The notes: a model not told the origin generated them from the sequence alone. A DNA stretch of 64,000 nucleotides from Cellulosimicrobium cellulans (GCF_006539945.1 NZ_BJNZ01000004.1:62001-126000), one strand, 5' to 3'. Shown: positions 24,710-34,361, numbered from the stretch's first letter. A program made the numbers and translations.

Positions 24710-25729
24710 GTGCTGATCGCACAGCGCCCCACCTTGACCGAAGAGGTCATCTCGGAGAACCGTTCGCGCTTCTCCATCGAGCCGCTGGAGCCCGGCTTCG
24801 GCTACACGCTCGGCAACTCGCTGCGTCGCACGCTGCTGTCGTCCATCCCGGGCGCGGCGGTCACCTCCATCCGCATCGACGGTGTGCTCCACGAGTTCAC
24901 CACCGTGCCGGGTGTGAAGGAGGACGTGACCGAGGTCATCCTCAACATCAAGAACCTCGTCGTCTCCTCGGAGAACGACGAGCCCGTCGTGATGTACCTG
25001 CGCAAGCAGGGTGCTGGTGCGGTCACCGCGGCGGACATCGTCCCGCCCGCGGGTGTGGAGGTCCACAACCCCGAGCTGCACATCGCCACGCTCAACGACA
25101 AGGGCAAGCTCGAGATCGAGCTCACCGTCGAGCGCGGCCGTGGGTACGTCTCGGCCTCGCAGAACAAGTCGTTCGACGCCGAGATCGGGCGCATCCCGGT
25201 CGACTCGATCTACTCGCCGGTCCTCAAGGTGACCTACAAGGTCGAGGCGACGCGCGTCGAGCAGCGCACGGACTTCGACAAGCTGGTCGTGGACGTCGAG
25301 ACGAAGCCGGCGATCTCGCCGCGCGACGCGCTCGCGTCGGCGGGCAAGACGCTGGTGGAGCTCTTCGGCCTGGCCCGTGAGCTCAACGTCGAGGCCGAGG
25401 GCATCGAGATCGGCCCGTCGCCGACGGACGCGGCTCTCGCCGCGGACCTGGCGCTGCCGATCGAGGAGCTCAACCTCACGATCCGCTCGTACAACTGCCT
25501 CAAGCGCGAGGGCATCCACCAGGTGGGCGAGCTCGTCGCACGCAGCGAGGCGGACCTGCTGGACATCCGCAACTTCGGTGCGAAGTCCATCAACGAGGTG
25601 AAGGAGAAGCTCGCCGAGCTCGGCCTGTCCCTCAAGGACTCGCCGCTCGACTTCGACCCGTCGGCCGCCGCGTACTACGACGGCGACGACGACGAGGCGA
25701 CGTTCTCGGACACCGAGCAGCAGTACTGA
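24710..25729 (+). CDS. rpoA: DNA-directed RNA polymerase subunit alpha
   Basis: The 339-aa alpha subunit, which dimerises to seed core polymerase and reads UP elements through its C-terminal domain. The N-terminal domain shows [19 protein letters not shown]; the C-terminal domain shows [20 protein letters not shown] and [18 protein letters not shown] 24710 follows GAAAGGAAACCACCA. The C-terminal tail is acidic. Confidence 0.97.
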   Translation: MLIAQRPTLTEEVISENRSRFSIEPLEPGFGYTLGNSLRRTLLSSIPGAAVTSIRIDGVLHEFTTVPGVKEDVTEVILNIKNLVVSSENDEPVVMYLRKQGAGAVTAADIVPPAGVEVHNPELHIATLNDKGKLEIELTVERGRGYVSASQNKSFDAEIGRIPVDSIYSPVLKVTYKVEATRVEQRTDFDKLVVDVETKPAISPRDALASAGKTLVELFGLARELNVEAEGIEIGPSPTDAALAADLALPIEELNLTIRSYNCLKREGIHQVGELVARSEADLLDIRNFGAKSINEVKEKLAELGLSLKDSPLDFDPSAAAYYDGDDDEATFSDTEQQY

Positions 25730-25803
25730 GCCTGCGGCTCTAGACACCTCAGCGCGTCCGGGTCGGTACCTGCGGCGCGAACACTTCCCAAGGAGCACAT
25801 CCC

Positions 25804-26367
25804 ATGCCTACCCCCGCCAAGGGCGCCCGGCTCGGCAGCGGACCGGCTCACGAGCGCCTGATGCTCGCGAACCTGTCCACCCAGCTGTTCGAGCACGGCC
25901 GCATCACGACCACCGAGACCAAGGCGAAGCGCCTGCGCCCGGTGGCCGAGCGCCTCATCACGTTCGCGAAGCGTGGCGACCTGCACGCGCGTCGTCGCGT
26001 CCTGCGCGTCGTGCGCGACAAGTCCGTCGTGCACACGCTGTTCACCGAGATCGCCCCGCAGATGGCGGAGCGTGAGGGCGGCTACACGCGCATCACGAAG
26101 GTCGGCACGCGCAAGGGCGACAACGCGCCCCTCGCCGTGATCGAGCTCGTGACCGAGCCCGTCAGCCCCAAGCAGGCCGTCGTCCGCGAGGCGGAGAAGG
26201 CCGCGGAGAAGGCGAGCAAGAAGAAGGCGGACAAGCCGGCCAAGAAGGCCGACAAGGTCGAGGACGCGCCCGTCGAGGACGCTCCCGCCGCCGTCGAGGA
26301 CGCTCCCGTCGAGGACGTCCAGGACGCGCCCGTCGAGGACGCCGCCGAGGAGAAGAAGGAGGCCTGA
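25804..26367 (+). CDS. rplQ: 50S ribosomal protein L17 with acidic C-terminal tail
   Basis: A 187-aa L17. The core ([20 protein letters not shown] to about residue 120) is ordinary and matches the roughly 120-aa family. Residues 121-151 are Lys/Ala-rich and 152-180 repeat VEDAP, a strongly acidic end. ATG 25804 has AAGGAG upstream. Final gene of the ribosomal block, followed by a 15-bp terminator. Confidence 0.95.
   Translation: MPTPAKGARLGSGPAHERLMLANLSTQLFEHGRITTTETKAKRLRPVAERLITFAKRGDLHARRRVLRVVRDKSVVHTLFTEIAPQMAEREGGYTRITKVGTRKGDNAPLAVIELVTEPVSPKQAVVREAEKAAEKASKKKADKPAKKADKVEDAPVEDAPAAVEDAPVEDVQDAPVEDAAEEKKEA
26257..26343 (+). repeat. VEDAP-coding repeats in rplQ
   Basis: The DNA repeats a 15-nt unit coding for VEDAP: at residues 152-156, 157-161 and 164-168, then diverged copies to residue 180. 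Low-complexity coding repeats like this can change length by slippage. Confidence 0.75.
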
Positions 26368-26409
26368 GCCTCCTCGATCGACTCTCGGGGTCCTCCGCGA
26401 CCCCACGCC

Positions 26410-26443
26410 GCAGGGCCCGGGACCGTATGGTCCCGGGCCCTGC
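26410..26443 (+). terminator. rplQ terminator
   Basis: A perfect 15-bp stem (26410-26424 with 26429-26443), GTAT loop, 43 nt after rplQ. It ends the ribosomal gene cluster. Confidence 0.85.
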
Positions 26444-26583
26444 GCCGTCCCCGGGTCCGCGGTCCCGTGGTCCGCGCCTCGCGGGGTCCGCGACGTCCCC
26501 CGACACCGAGCGGGATGGTGTCGTCCGAGGCGCGGTCTGCCCGACAGCAGGCCCCCGGTCGAGCGCACGGCCGCGCCGCGACC

Positions 26584-26589
26584 TAGGGT
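26584..26589 (+). promoter_or_regulatory. -10 box, leaderless start of alpha/beta hydrolase
   Basis: TAGGGT ending 6 nt before the GTG at 26596, which has no Shine-Dalgarno. The predicted transcription start coincides with the start codon. Confidence 0.5.
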
Positions 26590-26595
26590 CGACGC

Positions 26596-27423
26596 GTGCC
26601 TCCTGATGACACCACCGCCGGTACGGGGCGGGCGGCGTGGCCGCCCGTCGTCCTCGTGCACGGCTCGCGCACGTCGCGGTCGATGTGGCGTGACCAGCTC
26701 GCGGCCCTGCGCCGTGCGGGGGTCGACGCGCTCGCCGTGGACCTGCCGGGGCACGGGGCGCGGCGGGGCGAGCCGTTCACCCTGGACGGTGCCGTGGAGG
26801 CCGTCACGGCCGGGATCGACGACGTGGGCGGCCGCGCGCTCGTCGTCGGCCTGTCGCTGGGCGGCTACGTCGCGATCGAGACGCGGGCGCGGCACCCCGA
26901 GCGTGTCGTCGGCCTCGTGGCCGCCGCGTGCTCGACCCCGCCCGCCACGCGGCTGCGCGGGGGCTGGCTCCTCCTCGCGCGCGGCATCGAGCGGCTGCCC
27001 GACGGCGGAGCGGGGCTCAACCGGGCGCTCGTCGACCGCGCGCTCACGCCGCAGGGCGCGGCCGACCTCGCGGCGGGCGGCTTCGCGCTCGACGTGATGA
27101 GCGCGATCCTGCGCGAGGTCGAGGCGGTCGACCCCGTGACCGCCCTCGCCGCCACGGACTCGCCCGTGTGGCTGGTCAACGGCCGGTGGGACCACTTCCG
27201 GTTCGGCGAGCGCGGCTTCGTGGAGGCGGCGCGGCGCGGGGGAGCGCCCGCGCGGCTCGTGGTCGTGCCGGGCGCCCGGCACCTCGTGAGCCTCGACGCA
27301 CCCGTCGCGTTCAACCGGGTCCTGCTCGACGCCCACCGCGTGGTCGTGAGGGACGGACCGGCGGCCGAGGAGGGTGGGGCCGCGCGGCCGCACCTCGGGC
27401 CGCGCCGCACGGTCGCGCGCTGA
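26596..27423 (+). CDS. Alpha/beta fold hydrolase
   Basis: A 275-aa soluble serine hydrolase of the alpha/beta fold. The oxyanion-side motif VLVHGSRTS is at 19-27, the nucleophile elbow GLSLG at 85-89 with S87, and candidate catalytic D199 (NGRWDHF) and H229 (GARHLVS). Substrate is unknown; the overall pattern resembles small-ester or lactone hydrolases and cannot be narrowed. It starts at GTG 26596 behind a promoter-like TAGGGT and ends 5 bp from the convergent ROK gene. It lies between rplQ and truA, which are adjacent in many actinobacteria. Confidence 0.85.
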   Translation: MPPDDTTAGTGRAAWPPVVLVHGSRTSRSMWRDQLAALRRAGVDALAVDLPGHGARRGEPFTLDGAVEAVTAGIDDVGGRALVVGLSLGGYVAIETRARHPERVVGLVAAACSTPPATRLRGGWLLLARGIERLPDGGAGLNRALVDRALTPQGAADLAAGGFALDVMSAILREVEAVDPVTALAATDSPVWLVNGRWDHFRFGERGFVEAARRGGAPARLVVVPGARHLVSLDAPVAFNRVLLDAHRVVVRDGPAAEEGGAARPHLGPRRTVAR

Positions 27424-27428
27424 CGCGG

Positions 27429-28199
27429 TCAGGCGGGCGTCAGGGCCCAGGCGCGTGCCCCGCCGACGAGCGCCGCGGAGTTGGGCACGACGACGACGTC
27501 GTCGCCCAGGCGGTCGAGGACGCTCGGGGTGATCTGGCGCGAGTTCCCGCCGCCCAGGTACAGCCGGTCCCACCAGAAGACGGGCCGCAGACCCTCCACG
27601 ACCGTGAGGACGCGCCGCGACCACAGCCCGTTGCCGAGCCGGCGCCGCTCGGGCTCGCCGACGTACTCGTCGTAGGTGGTGCCGCGGCGCACCGGCGCGC
27701 GCGACCACTCGAGGTGCGGCGCGAGCCGTCCGCCGTCGAAGAGCGCCGAGCCCAGCCCCGTCCCGAGCGTCAGCACGAGCTCCAGCCCGGACGCCGCGAC
27801 GACGCCGGCGCCGTGCACCTCGGCGTCGTTGAGCACCAGGGCGGGCACGCCGAGGCGCGCGACCACCGCGGCCTGGACGTCGAAGCTCGTCCATGCCTCG
27901 ACGAGGGCGGGGTCCACGCGCGAGCGCGGGCCGCTGCGCGTGACGTAGTGCGGCGTGTGCACGACGACGCCGCGCCGGATCATGCCGGGCATGCCGACGG
28001 TGACCCGGTCGGCGCGGGGCAGCGTGGCCGCGATCTCGGCGATCGTCTCGACGAGCAGCCCGGGCGGCAGCGGGTAGGGCGTGGGGACGCGGACGGCGGC
28101 GGCGTGCGCGGTGCCCGACGCGTCGAGCACGTTCGCCTTGATCCCCCCGCCGCCGCAGTCGACGGCGAGGGTGCGGACGTCAGCGCGGTCGCCGGTCAT
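27429..28199 (-). CDS. ROK family sugar kinase, polyphosphate-glucokinase-like
   Basis: A 256-aa ROK-fold protein. The N-terminal phosphate loop is DCGGGGIKANVLD, and the second phosphate region is LTLGTGLGSALFDGGRLAP. The classical ROK zinc motif CxCGxxGC is absent, as in polyphosphate glucokinases; YDEYVGEPERRRLG and FWWDRLYLGGGNSR follow. It may phosphorylate glucose using polyphosphate or ATP, but substrate is inferred. I start it at ATG 28199 (TGDRADVRTLAVD); upstream in-frame codons encode low-complexity residues antisense to truA. Divergent from truA, with a TACGCT box 7 nt upstream. Confidence 0.75.
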   Translation of the reverse strand: MTGDRADVRTLAVDCGGGGIKANVLDASGTAHAAAVRVPTPYPLPPGLLVETIAEIAATLPRADRVTVGMPGMIRRGVVVHTPHYVTRSGPRSRVDPALVEAWTSFDVQAAVVARLGVPALVLNDAEVHGAGVVAASGLELVLTLGTGLGSALFDGGRLAPHLEWSRAPVRRGTTYDEYVGEPERRRLGNGLWSRRVLTVVEGLRPVFWWDRLYLGGGNSRQITPSVLDRLGDDVVVVPNSAALVGGARAWALTPA

Positions 28200-28206
28200 G
28201 TGCGGC

Positions 28207-28212
28207 AGCGTA
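28207..28212 (-). promoter_or_regulatory. -10 box of ROK kinase gene
   Basis: TACGCT on the minus strand, 7 nt before ATG 28199; no Shine-Dalgarno, so probably leaderless. Confidence 0.45.
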
Positions 28213-28246
28213 GGCAGACGGCGCGCGCACCGCACGGCCGGGCGAC

Positions 28247-28252
28247 TACGGT
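28247..28252 (+). promoter_or_regulatory. -10 box of truA
   Basis: TACGGT, 8 nt before GTG 28261. Only 61 bp separate the truA and ROK start codons, so the two promoters are back to back. Confidence 0.45.
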
Positions 28253-28260
28253 GAACTCCC

Positions 28261-29295
28261 GTGAGCGACGCCCCACCCCCCGACGCACGTCCCGACGCCC
28301 GGCCTGCCACCCCCGCCGGAGCACCGGGCACCTCGTCGGGCGCCTCGTCGGGCACCTCGTCAGGCACCGCACCGGACGCCGCGGCGACGGACCGGCACGA
28401 GCCGCCCGACGGCGTCGTGCGCGTCCGCCTCGACCTCGCCTACCAGGGGACGGACTTCGCCGGCTGGGCCCGCCAGCCCGCGCTGCGGACCGTCCAGGGT
28501 GCGATCGAGGACGGTCTGGCGACGCTCCTGCGCGGCCCGGCGCCCCGCCTGACGGTGGCGGGACGCACCGACGCGGGGGTGCACGCGCGCGGCCAGGTCG
28601 CGCACGTCGACCTCACGCGGGACCAGTGGGACGCCCTGCCCGGGCGCTCCGACCGCACCCCCGGCGACGCGCTCGTCGCGCGGCTCGGGGGGGTGCTCCC
28701 GGGGGACGTCGTCGTGCACCGCGCGGCGCCGGCCCCCGTCGGGTTCGACGCGCGGTTCTCGGCCCTGCACCGTGCGTACACGTACCGGGTCGCGGACGAC
28801 CCGGTGCAGCGCGACCCGCTGCGGCGGGCGTGGGTCCTGTGGAACCGGCGCCCGCTCGACGTCGCCGCGATGGACGCCGCCGTGCGGCCGCTGCTCGGCG
28901 TGCGCGACTTCGCCGCGTTCTGCAAGCCCCGGCCCGGGGCGACGACGATCCGCGAGCTCCAGCACCTGTCGTGGTCGCGTCCCGCGGACGGGCCCGACGC
29001 GGGCCTCGTCGTCGCGCACGTCCGCGCGGACGCGTTCTGCCACAACATGGTGCGCGCGCTCGTCGGCGCGTCGCTCGCCGTGGGCGAGGGCCGGCGCGGC
29101 GTCGACTGGCCCGCGCAGCTCCTCGCGAGCCGACGGCGCGACGCGGGCGCCGGCGTCGTCCCGGCCCACGGCCTCGTGCTCGAGGAGGTCACGTACCCGC
29201 CCGACGACGAGCTGGCCGCCCGCGCCGACCGGATCCGCGCCGTCCGGAACGAGGAGGACGTCTGGGACGAGGGCGCGTCGCGCGACCCGGGCTGA
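28261..29295 (+). CDS. truA: tRNA pseudouridine(38-40) synthase TruA
   Basis: A 344-aa pseudouridine synthase acting on the anticodon arm of tRNAs. The catalytic aspartate is D104 in [30 protein letters not shown] opens the fold and [19 protein letters not shown] lies in the C-terminal half. The first 50 residues are a Pro/Ala/Ser/Asp-rich disordered tail with GTSSG repeats, extra to the E. coli form. GTG 28261 is used without a Shine-Dalgarno. Ends 19 bp from a convergent gene. Confidence 0.92.
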   Translation: MSDAPPPDARPDARPATPAGAPGTSSGASSGTSSGTAPDAAATDRHEPPDGVVRVRLDLAYQGTDFAGWARQPALRTVQGAIEDGLATLLRGPAPRLTVAGRTDAGVHARGQVAHVDLTRDQWDALPGRSDRTPGDALVARLGGVLPGDVVVHRAAPAPVGFDARFSALHRAYTYRVADDPVQRDPLRRAWVLWNRRPLDVAAMDAAVRPLLGVRDFAAFCKPRPGATTIRELQHLSWSRPADGPDAGLVVAHVRADAFCHNMVRALVGASLAVGEGRRGVDWPAQLLASRRRDAGAGVVPAHGLVLEEVTYPPDDELAARADRIRAVRNEEDVWDEGASRDPG

Positions 29296-29314
29296 GCACC
29301 GTGGGGCTACGCCG

Positions 29315-29716
29315 TCACGGCTCCTCGACGACGTGCACGGCGGCCTCCTCGGCGCCCGCGGCGCCCCCGGAGATCCCCTCGTCGTCGGCGTAGGTGTCGT
29401 TCTGGCGCCCGTCGAGCGCGTCGGGGTCGGCGACGAGGCGGCCCGAGCGGGTGTCGTCGGGGCGCTCGAGCGGGTCCCGGTCCCACTCCTCGGGCTCCTC
29501 CTCGGCGAGGCGCTGGTCGAGCGTCTCGCCGTGCACCTCCTCCCACGGCGTCTCGCCGAAGTGGTTCTTCCGCGGGCGGTCGGGCGGGGAGTAGCCCTCG
29601 TCGAGGACGTCGTCCACGCCGCGGTCGAGCAGCGTGTCCTCGGCCTGGAGCTGGTCGTTGTCGCCCTCGGCGCCGGTCTCCGGGTCCGGGCTGGTGCCGG
29701 TGGTGTCTTCGCTCAT
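29315..29716 (-). CDS. DUF5709 domain protein
   Basis: A 133-aa acidic, probably disordered protein of unknown function. The DUF5709 signature LQAEDTLLDRGVDDVLDEGY followed by SPPDRPRKNHFGET is visible at about 23-52; then an Asp/Glu/Arg-rich region ends in EEAAVHVVEEP. The family is confined mainly to actinobacteria, and I assign no role. ATG at 29716, divergent from the DUF937 gene, with GACACT 8 nt upstream as a weak -10. Confidence 0.75.
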   Translation of the reverse strand: MSEDTTGTSPDPETGAEGDNDQLQAEDTLLDRGVDDVLDEGYSPPDRPRKNHFGETPWEEVHGETLDQRLAEEEPEEWDRDPLERPDDTRSGRLVADPDALDGRQNDTYADDEGISGGAAGAEEAAVHVVEEP

Positions 29717-29854
29717 GCGTCCACAGTGTCACCTCGTGCGGTCGGACGCAGCATCTGCGCCCCGACCTGCACCGACGTGCCGCCGGCGATACCGTGGGAC
29801 GGGTCGTGCGCGTCGCGGCCACCCCGTGAACGAGCCCGAGAACCGAGGACCACC

Positions 29855-30418
29855 ATGGCCGGCATCGACGACATCCTGTCCACCATCCCGCTCGACCAGC
29901 TCGCCGGTCGGCTCGGCGTCGACGAGGCGACTGCGCAGCAGGCCGTGGGCGCGGCGCTCCCCGCCCTGCTCGGCGGGCTCCAGGCGAACGCGCAGGACCC
30001 TGCGGGCGCGGCGTCGCTCGGCAAGGCCCTCACGCAGCACGACCCGTCGCTCGTCGAGGGCGGGGTGAACCTCGACGACGTGGACACCGCCGACGGCGAG
30101 AAGATCGTCCGCCACGTGTTCGGGTCGAACGAGGAGGCCGTCGTCGCGCAGCTCGCGGACTCGACGGGCACGCAGCAGGGGCTGCTGTCGAAGGTGCTGC
30201 CCGCGCTCGCCCCGATCGCGCTGGCGTTCCTCGCGAAGCAGCTCGGGGGCAAGGGCTCCGGCGCGGGCTCCTCGTCGACGGCGCAGGAGAGCGCGGGCGG
30301 TGGCGGTCTGGGCGACCTGCTCGGCGGCCTTCTGGGCGGCGGCTCCGGTGGCTCCGGGGGAGGCCTCGGGGACCTGCTGGGCGGCCTGGGCGGCCTCCTC
30401 GGGGGCGGCCGGCGCTGA
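29855..30418 (+). CDS. DUF937 domain protein
   Basis: A 187-aa protein. The first 130 residues are the helical DUF937 repeat region (QLAGRLGVDEATAQQAVGAAL, then LLSKVLPALAPIALAFLAKQL); the last 50 are Gly/Leu/Ser low complexity (LGDLLGGLLGGGSGG repeats). No enzyme motif is seen and the function is unknown. ATG 29855 has GAGGAC upstream; a TACCGT box at 29790-29795 could serve as promoter. Confidence 0.8.
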   Translation: MAGIDDILSTIPLDQLAGRLGVDEATAQQAVGAALPALLGGLQANAQDPAGAASLGKALTQHDPSLVEGGVNLDDVDTADGEKIVRHVFGSNEEAVVAQLADSTGTQQGLLSKVLPALAPIALAFLAKQLGGKGSGAGSSSTAQESAGGGGLGDLLGGLLGGGSGGSGGGLGDLLGGLGGLLGGGRR

Positions 30419-30527
30419 GCCCGGGGCCGACGCCGGTCGTCCCGCTCGGGGCGGGCCGACGCCGGAGCGGGTGGGGGTGCGCGGAATCCGCGTGACCTGG
30501 CGGGTCCCGCCGGGGGACGATGGCCTC

Positions 30528-32222
30528 GTGGGACACCTCGACCTCAGCGACGTCACGTATCACCTGCCCGACGGGCGCACGCTCCTCGACGGTGTGAGCC
30601 TGCGCGTCGCGGACGGCGCGCGCGTCGCGCTCGTCGGGCCGAACGGCGTCGGCAAGTCGACGCTGCTGCGCATCGTCACGGGCGACGTCGCGCCGCACGG
30701 CGGGGCGGTCGTGCGCAGCGGCGGCCTCGGCGTCATGCGGCAGGACGTGGGGCGCATCGACGACGACCGCACGGTGCGCGACCTGCTCGTCGAGCTCGCG
30801 CCGGCCGCGGTCAAGGAGGCGGCGCTCGAGCTCGCCGAGGCCGAGCACGGCATCATGACGGTCGACGACGAGCCCGCCCAGCTCCGGTACGCCCAGGCGC
30901 TCGCGGACTGGGCCGACGTCGGGGGCTACGACGCCGAGGCGGCGTGGGACGAGGTGACCGACGAGGTGCTCTCCGTCCCGTTCGAGAAGGCGCAGTGGCG
31001 CGACGTGCGCACGCTGTCCGGCGGCGAGCAGAAGCGCCTGGCGCTCACGGCGCTGCTCCGCGGGCCCGAGGAGGTCCTGCTGCTCGACGAGCCGGACAAC
31101 CACCTCGACGTGCCGACCAAGCGCTGGCTCGAGGAGCGGCTGGTCGCGTCGCCCAAGACGGTCCTGTACGTCTCGCACGACCGCGAGCTGCTGTCCCGCA
31201 CGGCGACGCAGGTCGCGACGCTCGAGCCGACGCCCGGCGGCGGGACGGTCTGGGTGCACGGCGGCGGGTTCGCGACCTACGCGCAGGCGCGCGCGGACCG
31301 GCGCGAGCGCCTGGCGGAGCTCGCGCGGCGCTGGGACGAGGAGCACGCCAAGCTGCGCGAGCTCGTGCATACGCTCAAGACCAAGGCCGCCTACAACGAC
31401 GGGCTCGCGAGCCGGTACCAGGCGGCGAAGACGCGCCTGCGCAAGTTCGAGGAGGCGGGCCCCCCGGAGGTGATCGCGCGCGAGCAGCGCGTCACCGTGC
31501 GCCTCACGGGCGGTCGCACCGCCAAGCGCGCCGTGACGTGCGAGGAGCTGGAGCTCACCGGCCTCATGCGGCCGTTCGACCTCGAGGTCTTCTTCGGGGA
31601 GCGCGTCGCGGTGCTGGGCTCGAACGGGTCGGGCAAGTCGCACTTCCTGCGGCTGCTCGCGGCCGGCGGGAGCGACCCCGAGCCCGGGGTGGTGCCCGAT
31701 CCCGCGACCTCCGACGGCGTCCGGCCCGACCCCGTGGCGCACACGGGCCGCGCGGTGCTCGGCTCGCGCGTGCGGCCGGGCTGGTTCGCCCAGAACCACG
31801 ACCACCCGGAGCTGCGCGGGAGGACCCTCCTGGAGATCCTCCACCGCGGCGACGGGCACCGGGCGGGCATGGGGCGCGAGGGCGCGAGCCGCGCGCTCGA
31901 CCGCTACGAGCTCGTCGGCCAGGCGGAGCAGCGCTTCGAGACCCTCTCGGGCGGGCAGCAGGCGCGGTTCCAGATCCTCCTGCTCGAGCTCGACGGCGCG
32001 ACCCTCCTGCTGCTCGACGAGCCGACGGACAACCTCGACCTGCACTCGGCCGAGGCGCTCGAGGCCGGCCTCGCGGCGTTCCAGGGCACGGTGCTCGCCG
32101 TGACGCACGACCGGTGGTTCGCGCGCGGGTTCGACCGCTACCTGGTGTTCCGCGGCGACGGCGAGGTCGTCGAGGCGCCGGAGCCGGTCTGGGACGTCGA
32201 GCGCGTGCAGCGGGCGCGCTAG
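30528..32222 (+). CDS. ABC-F family ATP-binding protein
   Basis: A 564-aa soluble protein with two ABC cassettes and no membrane segments, i.e. the ABC-F class that acts on ribosomes. First Walker [10 protein letters not shown] (37-45), signature LSGGEQKR and Walker B LLLDEP. The linker is Arg/Ala/Glu-rich and predicted helical. Second Walker A is GSNGSGKSH (364-372), with His where Ser/Thr is usual, then LSGGQQARF and [13 protein letters not shown] 30528 gives [18 protein letters not shown] 30492 is a possible earlier start. Whether it protects against antibiotics or tunes translation is unknown. Confidence 0.88.
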   Translation: MGHLDLSDVTYHLPDGRTLLDGVSLRVADGARVALVGPNGVGKSTLLRIVTGDVAPHGGAVVRSGGLGVMRQDVGRIDDDRTVRDLLVELAPAAVKEAALELAEAEHGIMTVDDEPAQLRYAQALADWADVGGYDAEAAWDEVTDEVLSVPFEKAQWRDVRTLSGGEQKRLALTALLRGPEEVLLLDEPDNHLDVPTKRWLEERLVASPKTVLYVSHDRELLSRTATQVATLEPTPGGGTVWVHGGGFATYAQARADRRERLAELARRWDEEHAKLRELVHTLKTKAAYNDGLASRYQAAKTRLRKFEEAGPPEVIAREQRVTVRLTGGRTAKRAVTCEELELTGLMRPFDLEVFFGERVAVLGSNGSGKSHFLRLLAAGGSDPEPGVVPDPATSDGVRPDPVAHTGRAVLGSRVRPGWFAQNHDHPELRGRTLLEILHRGDGHRAGMGREGASRALDRYELVGQAEQRFETLSGGQQARFQILLLELDGATLLLLDEPTDNLDLHSAEALEAGLAAFQGTVLAVTHDRWFARGFDRYLVFRGDGEVVEAPEPVWDVERVQRAR

Positions 32223-32255
32223 CCGCCGCGTGCTGGGGGCGGGCGCCGCCGTCCC

Positions 32256-32261
32256 TATCCT
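32256..32261 (+). promoter_or_regulatory. -10 box of trhO
   Basis: TATCCT, 7 nt before ATG 32269, no Shine-Dalgarno. Confidence 0.45.
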
Positions 32262-32268
32262 GGTGGGC

Positions 32269-33213
32269 ATGGCCGTCCACAAGATCGTGCTCTTCTACGC
32301 CTTCACGCCGCTGCCCGACCCGCGCGCGGTGCAGCTCTGGCAGCGGGCGCTGGGGGAGCGGTGGAACCTCACGGGCCGCGTGATCGTCGCGGAGCACGGG
32401 ATCAACGCGACGCTGGGCGGGACGGTCGAGGACCTCAAGCAGTACGTGAAGACCACCCGGCAGTACCCCGGCTTCGAGGGCATCGACGTCAAGTGGTCCG
32501 ACGGCACGGGACGGGACTTCCCGCGCCTGTCCGTGAAGGTGCGTCCCGAGCTGGTGGCCTTCGGCGTCCCGGGCGAGATCGTGGTCGACGAGAGCGGTGT
32601 CGTGGGGGGCGGCACGCGGCTGAGCCCTCAGGCCCTGCACGACCTCGTGGCCGAGCGGGGAGACGACGTCGTGATGTTCGACGGCCGGAACGCGTTCGAG
32701 GCGGAGATCGGGCGGTTCCGCGGGGCGGTCGTGCCGGACGTCGCCACGACGCGCGACTTCGTCGCCGAGATCGACTCGGGCCGCTACGACGACCTCAAGC
32801 AGCGGCCGGTCGTCACGTACTGCACCGGCGGCGTGCGGTGCGAGGTGCTGTCCGCGCTCCTGACCGCCCGCGGCTTCGAGGAGGTGTACCAGCTCGACGG
32901 CGGCGTCGTGCGGTACGGCGAGGCGTTCGGGTCGCAGGGGCTGTGGGAGGGATCCCTCTACGTGTTCGACGAGCGCATGCACGTCGACCTCGGCCCGGGG
33001 TCGGCCCCGCTCGGCGCGTGCACGGGGTGCGGGGCGGCGACGGCGAAGTACGAGAACTGCGCCGACCCGAGCTGCCGGACGCTGCGCCTGTACTGCCCGG
33101 ACTGCGTGCACGTCGCGCGCTCGACCCGCTGCGCGACGTGCGTGGTCGAGCGCCCGGCCACCGGCCTGCCCACCGCTCCCGCCGCTTTGACCGGTGGCCT
33201 GCCTCGCGGGTAG
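32269..33213 (+). CDS. trhO: tRNA uridine(34) hydroxylase TrhO (rhodanese type)
   Basis: A 314-aa homologue of E. coli YceA/TrhO, which hydroxylates wobble U34 in tRNA in a prephenate-dependent or oxygen-dependent reaction. An N-terminal acylphosphatase-like domain ([11 protein letters not shown] near 41-51) is followed by a rhodanese domain with active-site C185 in YCTGGVRCE. The C-terminus has four Cys pairs (CTGCG, CADPSC, CPDC, CATC) suggesting zinc binding. ATG 32269 is preferred over GTG 32230 because homology begins there. The TAG stop is the first half of the rplM -10 box. Confidence 0.88.
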   Translation: MAVHKIVLFYAFTPLPDPRAVQLWQRALGERWNLTGRVIVAEHGINATLGGTVEDLKQYVKTTRQYPGFEGIDVKWSDGTGRDFPRLSVKVRPELVAFGVPGEIVVDESGVVGGGTRLSPQALHDLVAERGDDVVMFDGRNAFEAEIGRFRGAVVPDVATTRDFVAEIDSGRYDDLKQRPVVTYCTGGVRCEVLSALLTARGFEEVYQLDGGVVRYGEAFGSQGLWEGSLYVFDERMHVDLGPGSAPLGACTGCGAATAKYENCADPSCRTLRLYCPDCVHVARSTRCATCVVERPATGLPTAPAALTGGLPRG

Positions 33214-33216
33214 TCT
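33187..33216 (+). promoter_or_regulatory. rplM-rpsI promoter
   Basis: TTGACC (33187-33192), an 18-nt spacer, TAGTCT (33211-33216). One of the best promoters in the window. It lies inside the end of trhO; the trhO TAG stop (33211-33213) is the start of the -10 box. The leader to rplM is about 160 nt and contains an 8-bp stem (33324-33331 with 33340-33347). Confidence 0.7.
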
Positions 33217-33383
33217 GGTGAGTCGTTGTGCTCATCTCACGACACCCGTGTCGCTAGCGCGCCCACTCGCTGCCGGCCAAGGAGCGGGTGTCGACCGAGC
33301 CCGCCGCGCAACGACCTGCCCTCTCGGCCGCACGCTTCAGCGGCCGAAGAAGACATTCTGAGACAGAAACGAAGGCTACGACC

Positions 33384-33827
33384 GTGCGTACGTACACCCC
33401 GAAGCCCGGCGACGTCCAGCGCGACTGGTACGTCATCGACGCGACCGACGTCGTCCTGGGCCGCCTGGCCACCCACGTGGCCACCCTGCTGCGCGGCAAG
33501 CACAAGCCGACCTTCGCTCCGCACGTCGACGGCGGTGACTTCGTCATCGTCATCAACGCCGGCAAGGTCGCCCTGAGCGGCAACAAGCGCGAGCAGAAGA
33601 TGGCCTACAACCACTCCGGGTACCCGGGTGGTCTGCGTGCCGTCGCCTATGGCGACCTGCTCGACAAGCACCCCGAGCGTGCTGTGGAGCGTGCCGTGCG
33701 CGGCATGCTCCCCAAGACCACCCTCGGTCGCGCCCAGTTCGGCAAGCTCAAGGTCTACGCGGGTGCCGAGCACCCGCACGCCGCGCAGCAGCCGAAGCCG
33801 TTCGAGATCACCCAGGTCGCGCAGTAA
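33384..33827 (+). CDS. rplM: 50S ribosomal protein L13
   Basis: The 147-aa L13, an early 50S assembly protein. [20 protein letters not shown] starts the family and [16 protein letters not shown] and MLPKTTLGR follow. GTG 33384 gives the conserved start; upstream in-frame codons to 33288 lie in the leader. rpsI follows after 45 nt. Confidence 0.96.
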   Translation: MRTYTPKPGDVQRDWYVIDATDVVLGRLATHVATLLRGKHKPTFAPHVDGGDFVIVINAGKVALSGNKREQKMAYNHSGYPGGLRAVAYGDLLDKHPERAVERAVRGMLPKTTLGRAQFGKLKVYAGAEHPHAAQQPKPFEITQVAQ

Positions 33828-33872
33828 TCGCCGCCCAGGCGTAGCGCACAGAGAGACGCGAGGACACCACCC

Positions 33873-34361
33873 GTGGCCGAGACCACCGTCGACACCGACA
33901 CCCTGGGCGACGAGACGCCCAGCACCTACACCTCTGAGTCCGCCGCCCCCACGGGCCGCGGCCAGAGCATCACCGCCCCCGGCCAGGCCCTGGGCCGCCG
34001 CAAGGAGGCCGTGGCGCGCGTGCGCCTCGTCCCCGGGACCGGGCAGTGGAAGATCAACGGGCGCTCGCTCGAGGACTACTTCCCGAACAAGGTTCACCAG
34101 CAGCTCGTGAACTCCCCGCTGAAGCTGGTCGACGTCGAGGGTCGCTTCGACGTCGTCGCCCGCATCAGCGGCGGCGGCACCTCCGGCCAGGCCGGTGCGC
34201 TGCGCCTCGGCATCGCGCGTGCGCTCAACGCGATCGACGCCGAGCACAACCGCCCCGCGCTGAAGAAGGCCGGCTTCCTCACTCGCGACGCCCGCGTCGT
34301 CGAGCGCAAGAAGGCCGGTCTCAAGAAGGCTCGTAAGGCACCGCAGTACTCCAAGCGCTGA
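33873..34361 (+). CDS. rpsI: 30S ribosomal protein S9
   Basis: The 162-aa S9, whose C-terminal tail (ending QYSKR) touches P-site tRNA. The core starts at about residue 40 ([18 protein letters not shown]). The first 38 residues form an acidic/Thr-rich extension beyond the roughly 130-aa E. coli S9. GTG 33873 with GCGAGGAC upstream. Followed by a strong terminator. Confidence 0.96.
   Translation: MAETTVDTDTLGDETPSTYTSESAAPTGRGQSITAPGQALGRRKEAVARVRLVPGTGQWKINGRSLEDYFPNKVHQQLVNSPLKLVDVEGRFDVVARISGGGTSGQAGALRLGIARALNAIDAEHNRPALKKAGFLTRDARVVERKKAGLKKARKAPQYSKR

Noticed and set aside
26928-29393. An 821-codon plus-strand frame over the hydrolase, ROK and truA genes
   Set aside because: Composition is Arg/Ala shadow coding; all three real genes there have clear family motifs in other frames.
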